Source of the DNA: Struthidea cinerea
Lineage: Eukaryota > Chordata > Aves > Passeriformes > Corcoracidae
Reading direction: 5' to 3'
Length of the DNA: 64,000 bases
Assembly: GCA_013397865.1 (NCBI GenBank)
Contig: VZTI01001686.1
Span: 958,258 to 1,022,257, forward strand
Part shown: piece after piece, positions 39,160-52,285 of the stretch
Numbering within the stretch: position 1 is the stretch's first letter
How the letters are laid out: each line of letters opens with the position of its first letter
Notes under the pieces: model-generated
Seen by the model: only the letters and a program-made list of their open reading frames with translations
Database searches by the model: none
Told to the model about the DNA's origin: nothing
Program-made: the position numbers and the translations under genes

Positions 39160-40545
39160 GTAAGTTTTTTAACTAAGTACCTGGTTTTGTTCAGTCCCAT
39201 GTATTACATATGTGCTTGTTTCTTAGCATTTTTTACCACCTACACCTCTACAGTGTGCTTATACAGGCATATACATCTCCCTCTACAAAAAAACAGAGCA
39301 CAGAAAGGTCCACACAATATGATAAAGGCTCTGAAATCCATAACCACCCCCTGTTTTCATAAGTGTGCTGTCCAGTGACATGATGTAATCATGGATACTT
39401 TACTGTTTGCAGCTGCTGTTTGTTAAGAGTTTAAAAAAAAAAGCCTGTCTTGTTTCAAAACCAGATTAACTTTCAGTTGGATTTCAGTAGCGCTATAACA
39501 TGAAATGATAAAAGGATCAGTCGCGCTTGTAATGTTATGCTCTCCTGCTTTTATTTGGGAAAAAGATGATTAAAGCTCTCCAGAACACAGTCTGCCTGGG
39601 AAAGGTTTGCAGGAAGATTAGCAGCGAGTTAGGCTGCTGATCAAATGAGATAGGAAGTACAGATGTGACCGAAACTGAGAGAGAGTGTCCAGGAGAAATA
39701 GGCCAGCCTGCCCTGAAAAGGAGTGATGCCTGTTTGTCAACAGCAGAGAGCCTGGCCCTGGGTACCAGCCTGCCTGCCTGATGCCATGAAATATATGGCA
39801 GCAGAGCTCTGCTTTTAGTGCCGGACTGTAAAACAGAGGCCAGCCCAGACCAGATGGTTTCCTATTCCAAACGCTGCGCTGCCTTCTGTCACCACGTAAT
39901 GAGCACCACCAGCTCCAGTCTCAATTTGCCTTTCGTAGTTTGAGGCTGCCTCCTGACTGTCTGCTTCCAGCACATTGTGAAGAAGAGACAAAATTCACAA
40001 AGGTTTCACCTTCTGCTGTGAAGCTTTGTATTAGCCTTTTGACAGCACTCCACGGCTGACAAGCCAGTTGTAACAAGTCCTGTTAAAGTGCTTCTCTGTG
40101 AATTGTCAACTGCTCTCACATCTCTACTTACATTAGAAGTATTTTTTTAAGTGCTAAATATTTTCTTTGATACTCAGCAACATCCAGAAAGGTTACTTTA
40201 ATTTTTGTTAAGTTCATGAGGTGCTGGAAATGTGCATGGTGAAGAATTAAAAGGGAGCAATTCAGTCAAGCATAGAGCTATTTTATGTCTATCTCTTGTT
40301 TTTGGGGGGTCTTGAAGAACAATTTCCCTTTATGGCAAAATCCTAAGAGTTTATTTAGAAAACGTCCAGAGCCCTCTCGCATTGCTGAGGGTTTCTTTGG
40401 TTAGCTGCAACCCAGTCATTTTATGTACATCTTTAATGATTAAAAGCTAAATACCGTCATACTTTTTCACCTCTTGCAATGTCCAGTGAACTGGTTTTGT
40501 GGAAAATTACTGACGTGTGGTCTTCTGCTTATTCTCATCCCCAAG
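39160..40545 (+). other. Intron
   Basis: A 1.4-kb intron. The stretch 39700-40080 is less AT-rich than its surroundings and carries no repeat signature, which makes it a candidate conserved non-coding block, though nothing in one genome can prove it. Confidence 0.82.
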
Positions 40546-40659
40546 AGAAATCCTACAGGAAATCCAGAGGCTGCGACTTGAACATGAGCAAGCGTCTCAG
40601 CCCACACCAGAGAAGGCCCAACAAAATCCCACTCTCCTTGCAGAGCTCCGGCTCCTGAG
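40546..40659 (+). CDS. DTNA: DTNA exon: coiled coil, helix 1
   Basis: This 114-base exon completes Arg (CG+A) and encodes [20 protein letters not shown], then [17 protein letters not shown], ending in AG of another arginine. It is identical to human as far as I can tell from memory. The leucine/isoleucine heptads of [15 protein letters not shown] form the first coiled-coil helix; the proline-containing [10 protein letters not shown] loop breaks it before the second helix begins. The acceptor is CCCCAAG ending at 40545 and the donor is GTAAGT at 40660. Confidence 0.97.
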
Positions 40660-43600
40660 GTAAGTCCACGGCAGTAAGACCTCTGGCCTTGACAGGGGCC
40701 AACCAGTCATTCTCAGTAGGAGAAGAAATAAGAGATAAGCCTGGCTCTTTTTTTTTTGAAGGCTTTTTAAAGTAAGTCAACCAGTGTGTATCTTTTATCC
40801 ATTTTTGGTTCAGCCTGTTGTCCTAGAAGTAATTAAGCTTATGTTTTAAACTGCATGCATGAGGAATCTCAAATATTACTCCTCTACATTAAATTAAGCA
40901 TGTGCATTAGTGTTTGCAGAGTTAAGCCCTTAGGTCATTTGGAATAGGTCCCCACAGCCTGGTCCAAATGCCATTAATTATATGGGGAAAAATGTTCAGA
41001 ACAAATGCTGTTACAAAGATTTCTCGTTTATGCTAAAGAAAGTACAGAACAACGTGAAAATACAGCCAGAATTAGATGTTAATCTTTGGAAACTTCCCCC
41101 ATGTGTCTCCTCTCTAAGGAGAGGTCAGTTCTCTTCACGGTGCAAAACCAGGCTGCAGAATGATCCTCCTTGTCACGTGGAGGGTGAGGAGTAATGTCAT
41201 CTGCAGCTGCTGAAGATTTAGAGGATCCTTCCTTCAGTTATCCCACCAAGCTAAAAACTTTCATATGGATGTGTGTGCATGTTGGTTACAATACTGTACC
41301 TGGATTTACTAATTTCCATGTATATCCCATTGAAGAAGTACAGCTGTCATTGGCCCAGGTCCATAGGCTCCCTGAAAGCCCTGAAGTTAATGTTGTAAGA
41401 GCCAGACAGAGAATCCAGTAAGAACTATTCAAAATGCTCTATGTGAATAGAGAATAGAGTGTAAGCACTTTCTTTCCAGTGAAATAATGCTAGATTACTC
41501 TGCCCCCTGACTAAAGAACATTTTTTTGCCTCTTAGCCGCTCCTCACACAACTGATGTTTTAGTGGTCTGATTCATAGCCAAAGGAAATGACTATAAGAA
41601 ATTGTGCTAAATTTTTTTCTTTACAAATACTTGATAGTTTTATTACGGAGTTTTCCACACTAAAATATTTTTCTGATCCACAAATATTTACTTTTGCTTT
41701 CCAATCTAGATACAAATTAGCCTCTTCATTTCTATGAGTGATTTTAGTATGTAATTACTTCTAGCGATCTACAGGCAAGTGACGTTCTGTGAGACATATA
41801 AAACTGACTGTCATGAAAACACTCTATAAAATATACCAATAATGTAGCTCTTGTCCATCAAACCTAAAGTCTGTTTTCAGCTAGGAAATCAGCTTTCTAT
41901 GTAGTTGAGTAATAAAATTCATTATACTTAAAGAAAAAAAGGAATGATTGTGCAGTGTTAGCAGGCGGACTACTTGACTTTTCCCTCTTTTCAATTTTGA
42001 TACACATATTAAAGCGTAATACCCTTACTTTCATTTCTTGACATGCAGTGTCCTTAGGGCAGTGATGCTGAATTCCTCAACTGTATCTTCCCTGATTTAA
42101 TATGCAATGTGAGAATCAGAAAATAACTTTTAATCTGTGGGTTTTAACTGCTTTGCATTCCTTCTGAAATGTTCACTATTTGAAAGGCGAAAGTCTGACT
42201 TTGGATTTACTGGGGAATTTTGACACCACCTCAAATTCCTAGACACTTAAGATGGCACGAGGCTGTTCTTATGTGTAAAACAGCAGGACTCAGGATAGCA
42301 GCCCTGATTTATGTCTGTTACCCTGCTGATTTTTCAGGCTTAATGCCCTTAAGGCCATAGAGCAATTTAGTTCACATTGTATTAAGAAATGCTGGAATCT
42401 GTAAATCATGTTGTGGGTCCCTGTCCCAGCATCTTTCACCAGCTGCTGTAGTGTGGCACTCACTGAAATGAGGTCCTGAACATGGCATTCCTTCACATTA
42501 CCAGTATTGTCTTGGAGACAGGCTGGAGAACCCGTTACTTCCAAGAAGTTCCTTCGGAGTACAGCAGGAGAAAAACCTCAGAGGAGTAGTCTGTACAGTG
42601 CACACTGCTTAGATCCTCTCTCCCTGTGGAATGAATCTAAAACCCAGCAGAGCTCTGTACTAGAACCTGCCACTTTGGATTACACGGACCTTATTTTTGT
42701 TAGCAGTTTCTTAAACTCTACTGCCTTTGTGCAGTTCATAGCATTTCCAGCCATTACATGTGTGGAAAAGAAAAGCCAACATAGGCATTTATTAGCAGGA
42801 AATAGATCAATCCTTCAGAAGAGTAAATGCAACATGGCAGTGTTACTATATGATCCTATTATATTAGGTGAGAGATAGCACACATGAGCAGTCCTGTAGA
42901 AATCTACAATGTTGACTATATCTGTAGTTGCTCACTTACGGTGAAGGCTCAAAATCAGGGTTTCATATTGCCCTAAATACAGGAAATGTACTTAAGTCTT
43001 GTTGGTTCCAGTGCTTTTCCATTTAGGATTAAATTGTCATGTTTTGTAGGTAGTACAAGGCTAACTACATAGTGTTTGTATGTTATTTGCAATGCAGTAA
43101 GTGTATAAAATATACCTAATATGTATATTTTTCAATAGTAATGTTAATTAAATCATAACTTCCAGGAAGCAACAATTTTATTGTGTTTTTAGGTGGGGAC
43201 CTCACCCGCTTTATTGATTGAACGTGTGCAAACGCTGATCCCCCATCCTGTGCAGTGGAGTTGTGAATCAAAGCAGAATCAAAGCTGTTCAGATTTATGG
43301 GGGCACAGAGAGACTGTCACACTTGGAGTGTCTCAGTATTCACACTGTCACACAGCCAGCACTGGACTCCGAGTACAAAGAGCTAATTTCAAGCAGTTCT
43401 ATCTCTACTATGTGACAGTCTTCCTCTTGCTTTCAGAAAAAAAAAGTAGAAACAAAAGCAGATCACTGGGTTTTTGTGTGAATGTCTGAACTCTCTTAGC
43501 TTCTCTCATATCTCACTGTGTTCAGTGCCCCTGCTGTAATTTCCTGTCCTTCAGGGCATGGCTTTAATTTCTCCTGACAGCTAGTGAGGTTATTGACTAG

Positions 43601-43932
43601 AGAGTTCCAAAGCTAAAATTGCCAGGCATTTCCACAAGGGAATGTAGCACAAACTTGTTTGAACCTCATTTGTTCTTTGAAGAAGGGTCTGTGTCAGTGT
43701 CTGTCTTTTCCCTAATCACGCTTTGGTCCCACGAGGATTCCCAGTATGAGGGAACTCCTCCCTAGCCTTCACACAGCCGCTTTCCTAAGCACTGTGCTGA
43801 ATTCATTCAGTGTGTTTGCTTTCCTGTGGTCTGTAGGCATGTATCCCATAGCAGGGCTGGGGTAATGATGCAGTTAAAAGCTGCTGTGATACTGTGAGGG
43901 GTAAGCTCTGATCAGATCTGCTTGTTTCTCAG
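40660..43932 (+). other. Intron
   Basis: A 3.3-kb intron of unique AT-rich sequence. Open frames at 40982-41421, 42507-42878 and 43193-43489 show no homology. No transposon recognised. Confidence 0.85.
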
Positions 43933-44029
43933 ACAGCGGAAGGATGAGCTGGAACAGAGGATGTCTGCTCTCCAGGAAAGCCGAAGGGAGCTTATGGTTC
44001 AGTTAGAAGGCCTCATGAAACTGCTGAAG
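43933..44029 (+). CDS. DTNA: DTNA exon: coiled coil, helix 2
   Basis: This 97-base exon completes Arg (AG+A) and encodes QRKDELEQRMSALQESRREL, then MVQLEGLMKLLK. It ends on a full codon. This is the second, highly conserved coiled-coil helix used for heterodimerisation with the matching helices of dystrophin or utrophin. The alpha-type Gly is present in VQLEGLMK where beta-dystrobrevin has Glu. The acceptor is TTTCTCAG ending at 43932 and the donor is GTAAGG at 44030. Confidence 0.97.
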
Positions 44030-45307
44030 GTAAGGAGCTCCACCTGGTACTGCCAAGGAAAACAGAGTGAAGCAAGGGAGGAGAGGGAGCAGATGTAACC
44101 ACAGAATTCTGCAGAACCTGACTCTTTCTACCCACAAAATTTGGCTTTGTTTCCCTCCCTTTTTATTTTTTGCCTTGGTCTTTTAATTCAGGGGTTTCAG
44201 ATGATGCTCAGATGATGTTGTTCCTGTAGCAGCACTGCATCATCATTGTCACCTACTGCTAAGTGGAGCAAGAATAAGAAAAGAAACTGACATGTGAAAT
44301 AAGTTAACTATTAGCTGTAAGGTAAAAACCTCAACACTGTTACTCACTGCAGCTGACAGTATAGAATCACTTGGCTATTCCTTTAGCTTTGCCCTTAAGT
44401 TAAAGTTCCTTGAACTTATTTAGTAGTTGGTTCTGTCAGATGAGTCATTTGACAACCACATCTACCTCTCTCACCTTAGAGATGCTTTCCCTACAACACT
44501 TGTTTCATTTTCACAAATACAGAAGCAGGCTCTTGTTAAACAGATGAAACATGTCTCAACAAAGGATCTCAGTTAAAAATGAAGATATCAAAAAGCCATG
44601 TGCACTTTTAAAGACAGACTGGGGTAAGATGGAAAATGTGTTTTTATTTGCAGCCCTATTTTACCTGATGTGCTTCAGGACAGATGATGCCAGAAACTCA
44701 CATTGGAAGAAAGAGCCCTGAATATAGCATAGGAGTGTTTTGTTGTTGCCTATGGCAGATAAAATGAGTTCACGGAAATTCAGTGCAACTTGGGTCAAAT
44801 ATGGTTCAGATAAGAGCAGAAGGAATTTCACTGAAATCCATTTAGCAACATGCATCCGTTTAGATCCATTTGCATCAAAGCATCAGTTTGACACCTTATG
44901 TCATTTGCCCCTCCTCAGGCACAGGCTTCTGCGGCCACAATGCACGAATCAGTGGCACCTCAGCAGCAGAGCCCACTGAATAGCCAGCAGATTTTTGGGA
45001 GCTGGAAGTAGGCAGGGTACTTTTTGTTCTACCCATGAAATGCTGCAGTGCTGCAACTAGCAGTGAGGTCTGCCTGCTGTCAGTCACTGCCTGGACAAAG
45101 GAAGTTTGGGGTAGGATACGACAGCAGCTTTCCGCACACTTTGCACTCTTCTGGTGTTTCAAAGTGTGCAGAGGTGGGACCTTAACCTGGTCTCATTGTC
45201 AACTGTCTTGACTGTACCTTTAACACCGTACTCCAAATTTGACTTTGTTTTTTGTTCTTCACTTACATCCTGGCTCATCTCATGTGCTGATCCTCTTTTT
45301 TCTTTAG
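44030..45307 (+). other. Intron before the 18-base microexon
   Basis: A 1.3-kb intron. It closes with TCCTCTTTTTTCTTTAG, a very strong pyrimidine tract typical of microexons. No repeat recognised. Confidence 0.88.
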
Positions 45308-45325
45308 GAAGAAGAATTGAAACAG
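45308..45325 (+). CDS. DTNA: DTNA 18-base microexon (EEELKQ)
   Basis: GAAGAAGAATTGAAACAG encodes Glu-Glu-Glu-Leu-Lys-Gln and fits in frame between Lys at 44029 and Thr at 49317. The same six residues are found after MKLLK in human short isoforms, and beta-dystrobrevin has the closely related EEEQKQ there (from memory). The acceptor is excellent, but the donor GTAGCA lacks the usual G at +5. Skipping is phase-neutral and gives the human-like LLK-TQG join. Failure to use the donor runs into an in-frame TAA at 45365-45367, adding 13 residues, which would make a DB2-like truncated form. Conserved identity of the residues makes this exon likely; how often it is used is unknown. Confidence 0.85.
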
Positions 45326-48300
45326 GTAGCAAGTTGCCTCCTCTTTAGAGGCCTTACTAACTCCTAAATGTGGTTGTGTTCCTGTGATTTGTTTTACTTC
45401 CTTTGCTTGAGAAGTGTGTGTGTGTTCTTTTGACCAAAATTAATATTTTGCAGTTCTTTCCCACATTAGTGTCTTGAAACAGTTTTCACAATGAAATATG
45501 TTAGCACTCTAGAAAGTGAGTCATGGCTATAAGGAATCTTGATCTTTTTCTTACTCCTCTAAATTAAAACATGTAAGGTGTAGAAAACACCCCTCAACTG
45601 TAGTGAAACCAACCTAGAACATGAATGAAATAGATAACATTTTGAAAATGTAATGAGAAATTTGGTACTTTCAAGAAAAACGTAACTGAGCTTAAATTAG
45701 ACAAGGGCAATGAGTTTGAAAGCCCATTTTATCCGGGAGAAGTCAGGGCATAGTGTGCACATCTTTACAAGTCAGCACTGATGCTAACAGTCCCATGCGT
45801 CTTCAGGAAAATAAATGTTTTCTGCAACCTAGATCAAAAAAAGGAAGTATTTACATTACTAATAGTAAATTTTAGAAGATTTAATTGTTTTGGAGCTTTT
45901 CAGTATTGTAACAGATCTTGGAAATATATTAGGCTTAAAAAAAAGTCACTTTCCAGATGGCAGTCTGATTTATGAGTTCAATAAAAGCGTTTCATTTTAA
46001 CAAAATGCATTTCCTCCTGCTTTCATCAGCAGAAGTGCAGTCACAAGTCTGGTGTGTTCTGTCTGCAGTGCAGCATGCAGAGTTTGTAGGTAATGCTCAC
46101 CTTCATAAAATTAACATTTGGCTATTTTTTGTAAGCATCAGTTCGTTGCACACAAAGAAATAATATGTGACCAAATATCACCTCCATGTAAGGGCTGTCT
46201 TTGTCGATTCTGAAGATCTCTTGGCAAAAGAGAAGCTTACAGTTTGACAGGAGTTACCTTATCATATAAAATGTTCACTGGACAGTGAAAGTGAAAGCAC
46301 ATTTTCAGGCTGTTACGAGGTATTTTTATGAGATTTTTTTTTTCCAAGAGTAATAGCCTTGCTGAATACCAGGTAATGATGCTAAAGAATTACTCTCACC
46401 ATTTCCATTTAATGATCCCCATTATGCTATGCCATTTCACGATCTGTTGAGAGAAACAGGATTAAATTAATTTCTGGAGGAATTCAGTTGGAATGAGCAG
46501 CCTGGAAATTCATCTAATGCTTATGAATTATCTATTTCTCCATTGCCCTTCCTTGAGAAAGGATAATGAGTTCTTCACGTCTCTGTCGTTTGATGAGGCT
46601 GTGCGATTTCCCCATGTGTCATCCCAGTTCAGTCCCAGCAGAGGGAGCAATGGGCTAAAGCTCCTGTAAAGCCGGTTTTCATTTCAAGCATTTTATGCTA
46701 AGCATGCATGACACTTGATAGTGGGAAATTTCCTGTCTAGCAAGCGTTAACTTAAAAGCTGTAGAAATTCGACTAGGGATGGTGAATTAAATAAAATACC
46801 TGAAAGTTTTCCTGAAAGGCATGAGAACACGGATAGCTGCAACCAAGTGCAACACAAAAGCTGAAGCCATCCAAATATCCACAGTGGCTGTGGTAGCTCC
46901 CCTTTCAGCATGGCTTAGTTCTTAGCTGGCAGAGCTGTCAAGGTTTGGGAACAATTCAGTGCTTGTCTTCTTTGCTGACCTTACCAAGAAGTTAACTGGC
47001 TGTCATAGCAGATTTCAGACCATTAGGTCCAGCCTTTGACAACCACAATTCTCCTGATAACAGCTAAGCAGGAATCCGATCCTAATACCACTTCATTCCC
47101 ACAAACCTGGGCTGAGGTGGATCTAGAGGAGTAAAATATATTGTTTTCACCTCTCTGAAATCAGGCATTCCCTAATATTCTCCTATTTCAACTTGCTGTT
47201 CATCAGTTCTGTCTGATACTGCCCAAATAGTGTAAGAAGTGAGGAGTTTTTTCCTGAACTCCGAATGCTTCATCTTCCTGTGCTTCCCAAACATTTTGTG
47301 TTTGTTTATCATAGACACAAGATCTCAGTCATAGCTGCAAAGCAGACAGAGGGTGAGCACTGGGTATGCAGCAGCTTTTACATTTCTCTTAAGGGAAAAT
47401 TTCAGCGCAGAAGTACTGGCTGGCATCTGTTATTTTGAGTAAATAAAATGCCTAATCTGAAGTTCATTCCTGAATGTGACCTGACGACAGGAAGCAAATT
47501 TTGTCCATTTTTTTCCTCATCTTTCTCTGAAAGTTCCCAGTGTTGTTGGTGTTCCCTAAACAGAGATCAAAGGCAAAGGGGAGCTAAGGAAAAAAGGCAA
47601 GTGAAAAAGGGCGCTTGTCTTTCAAAGAGCTGAGAACCAAAAATTCTTTTGCAAATTTGTTTCACTGAGGATGAAATGTGCTCTGTCAGGGCACGAGGGA
47701 AGAAAGCTGTAGATCCTGGATGCCCTGTCTGATGTGCAGAGGTTATGACTAGCAAGGACCTTGGAGCATCTCCAAGTTGCTCTGGGCCCTTCCTCTGGAG
47801 GATTAAATATCTCCATTTCTTTTGGAGCTGGTATAGATGATTCTAGAAACAGGAGAGCATCTGGCCTTTATATATTTGACTTGCCTTTCATCCATCATTT
47901 AAGTGTTCTAAAACCAATCATTAACGAAATTATAAGTATTAAAGCCTCCATTCTTCCATCAGTAATGTGCTTATTTCTCATAAACCTAATTTGCCCTTGA
48001 TGGCTTTCAGGTGCTAATGTCTCTTAGAAAAGGGTGATAGGACAAAAGAACAAATAGCTTAATATTCTGTTACATTATTTATAGTCCAGGCCACGAATTT
48101 ATAAAAATCTCAAGGGCAATGCTGCACTCATCTTGCAATGGGCTGCTGTTGTCATTTTAGAACACATTTGCCAAACCATATCAGAGCTGCAGTAGCAACC
48201 AATACCAGAGTCAAAATAATACCATGGGAAGAGTTAAGAAATCCTCTTGTATTTTTAAAATAAAGCCAGGATAGGGGAAACACCAGCCCTGAGATCACTT

Positions 48301-49316
48301 TTGACTGAAAACAACCAGGAGCTTGTGTTGCAGTTCCCCTTTAAAAGCACTCAACCCCCTCCATCCTTGGCATCTGCTGGACACTGGGTTTCAGTCAAAA
48401 GCCATGTGCAGTTTGGTGTGGGCTCCAGCATTAGTTTTTTCTTACACGGATACACATTCCCAGGACTTTGAAACAGAGGATGAGAAGAGCACCGTGTGTC
48501 TTGCTATCACTCATCTAGCTGCATTTGTAAAAATTGCAATTTTGTAAAGTCTGCTTGAATTTCTGCTAAGTGATCCTAACTGTCAGGTGCTAACAGCATG
48601 ACATTTGTATGGCTGGTGTTGAAACATTTTCACTTCCAGCAGCTGAACCCATAGCAGGCATTCATATTGCCCTATCCCCACAGTGTTTTGGGAGTGCCTG
48701 AGTATATCCTGTGGAGCAGATCATTTAATAGTGGCTTAAATAGTTCTCTAGCTCCAAATAAAAAGCAGAAATTTGTATTATTTATTGTGAGTGTCAGACT
48801 TTATGTGACTGAGAGGTTGCATGTACCATGAACTTGTCCTGCAGGGAGGTGGAGGGCAGGGCTGTGATCTGCTCTCGTGGCAGTGCTCTGCTTAAAGGGG
48901 CTGTGCCAGTCCCTTGCCCAGGCTGAAAGCCATGCTAGTGCCAGCAGCTTTCCCCATCTCCCAGCCAGAATGGGTTTATCAGACATGCATGTGAACTGGG
49001 GGAGTGAGAGAGGGGAGAGGGCAGAGAGGTCTGTAGTGTGGTCTTTATTAACTTGGATTTTTTTAAATTCAGCTGCCTGACATTTTCCCATGCTTAAAGG
49101 AAGTCAGATCTTGACTCATATTTTCCTACTTACTGTTTCTCTACACAGAAGCCTCGCTGTCAACTAACAACTGACTTTGGTTTATTTCTTTTAGCAAAAT
49201 TAACATTACCCAGCTGATCTACAAACAGCATGATGCCTTTAAGCTGAGGGATGGGTGACCAGGACAGCAGGCGGGCTCTTGCAGAGCCCCTGTTTAACCC
49301 CTTGATTGTTTTGCAG
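45326..49316 (+). other. Intron, possibly including a DB2-like 3' UTR at its start
   Basis: A 4-kb intron. If the 18-base exon is extended, 45368 onward would be 3' UTR; AATAAA hexamers occur at 45810-45815 and 45980-45985. I could not find a separate exon encoding the mammalian DB2 end. Elsewhere the sequence is unique, with no transposon recognised. The interval 46550-46690 looks repeat-free and of balanced composition. Confidence 0.75.
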
Positions 49317-49476
49317 ACGCAGGGGGCAGGCTCCCCACGTTCCTCACCCAGCCACACCATCAGCCGGCCTATTCCGATGCCCATCAGGTCTGCCTCTGCC
49401 TGCTCCACCCCGACCCACGCACCTCAGGACTCTCTGACCGGGGTGGGAGGAGACGTGCAGGAAGCCTTTGCACAAA
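49317..49476 (+). CDS. DTNA: DTNA exon: Ser/Pro-rich start of the alpha-DB1 tail
   Basis: This 160-base exon encodes TQGAGSPRSSPSHTISRPIP, then MPIRSASACSTPTHAPQDSL and TGVGGDVQEAFAQ, ending in A of a split serine codon. Human has HTP where this sequence has HAP. The exon is rich in Ser-Pro and Thr-Pro, so proline-directed phosphorylation is plausible (inference). The acceptor is TTTTGCAG ending at 49316. A second AG six bases further on (49321-49322) could remove Thr-Gln without shifting frame. The donor is GTAAGT at 49477. Confidence 0.97.
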
Positions 49477-52285
49477 GTAAGTCTCATTAATAGCTTGTCT
49501 GAGGCACCTGGAGACTGAATAACCATTATTTCTTGTGGTTACTGACTAAACGTACTTGAGCTTCTCAGCTGCATGCAACGAAACAAAGCAAAGCAAAAAA
49601 TATCTGTGACAACTGCATTTTGCCATTGAAAATCAACTTTGTCAGCCATCAAACTTTGCTGTCAAAGCAAGCAGGTAAGCACAAACTGGACAATGATGCC
49701 AATTAATGGAGTTTGGAGTAAGAAGGAATTTTGATGCAAGATGATGAGAACAGCTATCACTGCTCTTTTAACCAGAAAAATTGGTATTGACCTCAACAGG
49801 CATTGTCAGTGTGTTTGGTTTTAAATAAAGACTTTGCAGAAATAAATGATACAATCATAGAATTAGTTCAGGTGGAACGGGCCTTTGTAAGTCAGTGTGT
49901 CCTTCTGCCCCAAGGAAGAGGGCTTCAAAGTGAGACCAGACCATTCAGGACCTTTTCCAGCTGAGTTCTGGATGGCTCCTGTCACTCATTTTCTCTGTTG
50001 CAGTGTTTCACCATCCTTATTGTGTCAATTTCTTGTCCTTCTCTCTGATTGGAACATCCCTTGATGCAACTTGTGACTGTTGTCCCTTGTCTTTTTGCTT
50101 CGGGCCTGAGAAGGTCTAACTGAGGTCCACTTAGACTAGACAGGAATCAAGTCTGAAAGTCTAGGTGAACCTTTTCTTTGCATGTCCAGAAAACTGCCAT
50201 CCCCTTCCCACTCTTTTTTCAAGTAAGAATAAATTTTAAACTGTTTTGAATTTCTAAGGCCACAAATTAAATTATGATGTTGAATAACACAGAAAGTGAG
50301 TAGTCTGTGTTATCTAAATGAAGAAATGTTCCTTATTTTTCTAGTCTGCTCTCTCTAAAATATTTACTTAATTGCAATTCTGTGATCTGAGTAAGTTTTT
50401 TTCCCTCTTTCCCCAATACAAATTAAACATAAGTTTAAATGTAAGTTCAGAAGTTCTTCTGCTACAGTGGGGGCATGCTTCTTCCCAGGAACCCAGTTCA
50501 GCCCTCTCATGCACCCTTCCCCTTGATTTTCCTGTGAATTGTGTCTTTGTGTGTATTTTTGGACAAGGTTGAATCTGTAATGCAATCAAGAACTTTCTCC
50601 TAAAGTGCTGGTCAATTCAAGTATTGAACATAGGCATAATTCCTGATCCCAACATAACAGGTTGCTGCTGATCTCATTTTCTGTGGCAAAAGAAACAGGC
50701 AATATGGGGTTTTTTTTTTCTGCTATGAAAAAAGATCGAGACAGGCAAAAATACAGAGCCCTAGCTTCTATGCTGTTATGGGACAGCTTCTTCCAGAGTT
50801 AAGAGTAAGATAAATAATGTAATGGCCACAATAAAATATCCATAAACAATATGAAGTCTGCCCCAGGCAAATGCATTTTAAGTGTAAAAATGTGTTCTGT
50901 TCAAGATCAAAAGCAATATAAGAAGTTATGTGATCACATTTTAAAACTGCTGCATTTGATGAATACCTAGGTTTGTGTCAGTATTTACTGGAAGCTCTAG
51001 ATGGGAAGGTCAGACCCAAAGAGCTTGAAGCCAGCACTCTGTCACATCTTGACATACGACTTTATGAGGGGGGTTGGGCTGAGATTTTATGACTCCATTC
51101 TCTGTTGCACCAACAGAGATCTGCCTATATATACCTAATGCAGACAAGCCATGGTTAAACAATGTTTTTTCTTCATTGTTTCTGTTTCTCTTTCACAGCA
51201 TTTGCAATAGTTCAGAGGCACAAAATTGGGAAGACTTTAGAGAAGGAGTGGTTGTCTGTGTGTGTGTAAGAGTTTAACTACTATAATTTACATTCCAGTA
51301 ACTATTTGCTAATGGATACATTTAAAAAACACCTCTTTAGGATTTGAGAAACTTTTTAAAATGTATTGGTTTGCATTCAGCCAGTTTTAAAAAATCTGCA
51401 GTAGCCATAAGTAATATCCTGTAAATAATTCCATTGGAAGACTAGTGATTCTGTGGAATATATTGATTATTCAGCTATTCAACAATAGTATCTATGTTTG
51501 GGATTTGGGGTAGTTAAGCACACGTTACCCAGAGACCCCTCCTAAGGAAGGAGTATTTCATGCAGCTCACAAGAATCTCTCATGATTGATGGTTAAGGGA
51601 ATATTGCCAGGTTCAGCAGGGAAACACTTCTAGATGCATTATTAGAAAGAGTTTAAAAGCAGCCTGGGGCTGTTTAGAGAGGCAGTAGTGCTTCCTTTAT
51701 TAAAAAAAACAAGGGGGCTTGGGGTGAGAGAGAGACAGTAAATTATAAAATATACAGGAAAGTCCTTGAGCTACAGGAGAGGCTGAGAGGGAGCAGAGAA
51801 GAGAAATCTGTGTAGTCTTGATGAGGGATGAGGTCAAGTGTGTTTCTTCAACATTTGCCATAATTATCTGGCAAATACCTGGCAATAATGGTGTCATTAA
51901 ACAGAGCTGTGGGAACTTAGAGAAAACACTTCATTTCTTCCCTCCTCCCCCACAGGCACTGTAAATGAGTTCACGCTGGATTTAATCTTCCAGGCCTGGT
52001 CTGCTGGTGACACCACACAAATGCAAGCTTGATGGCAATGAATAATCTCCACATATCTGGCATTGTGATTAAATGAAGCATGAGGGGAGGCTTCTGCTTT
52101 TGCATACAGCATAAGTAAATGAGGCCATTCTGCAGAGAACTCTTCTGCACGTGTCCCTCGTAAGGACTTTGATACCCTGAATTATCACAATGACAGCTTT
52201 CAGTGGGGGCAAAACTGCTTTCAACAGTGAAACATATGTCATGTGAATAATAGTAACACTGTGCTTTGTCCATCTCTTGCTTCAG
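49477..52285 (+). other. Intron containing an old CR1 fragment
   Basis: A 2.8-kb intron. A divergent minus-strand CR1 3' end occupies about 49852-50115 (listed separately). A short TG repeat lies at 51257-51268. The rest is unique sequence. Confidence 0.85.
49852..50115 (-). mobile_element. Old, divergent CR1 LINE 3'-end fragment
   Basis: The plus strand opens with CAATCATAGAATTAGTTCAG, the inverted CR1 3' terminus, then keeps recognisable blocks: GTTGCAGTGTTTCACCATCC near 50000-50020 and CAACTTGTGACTGTTGTCCC near 50067-50090. It is much more diverged than the copy at 13409 and appears to belong to a different CR1 subfamily, judged by the TTGTGACTGTTGTCCC block. Its limits are approximate. 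Confidence 0.8.
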
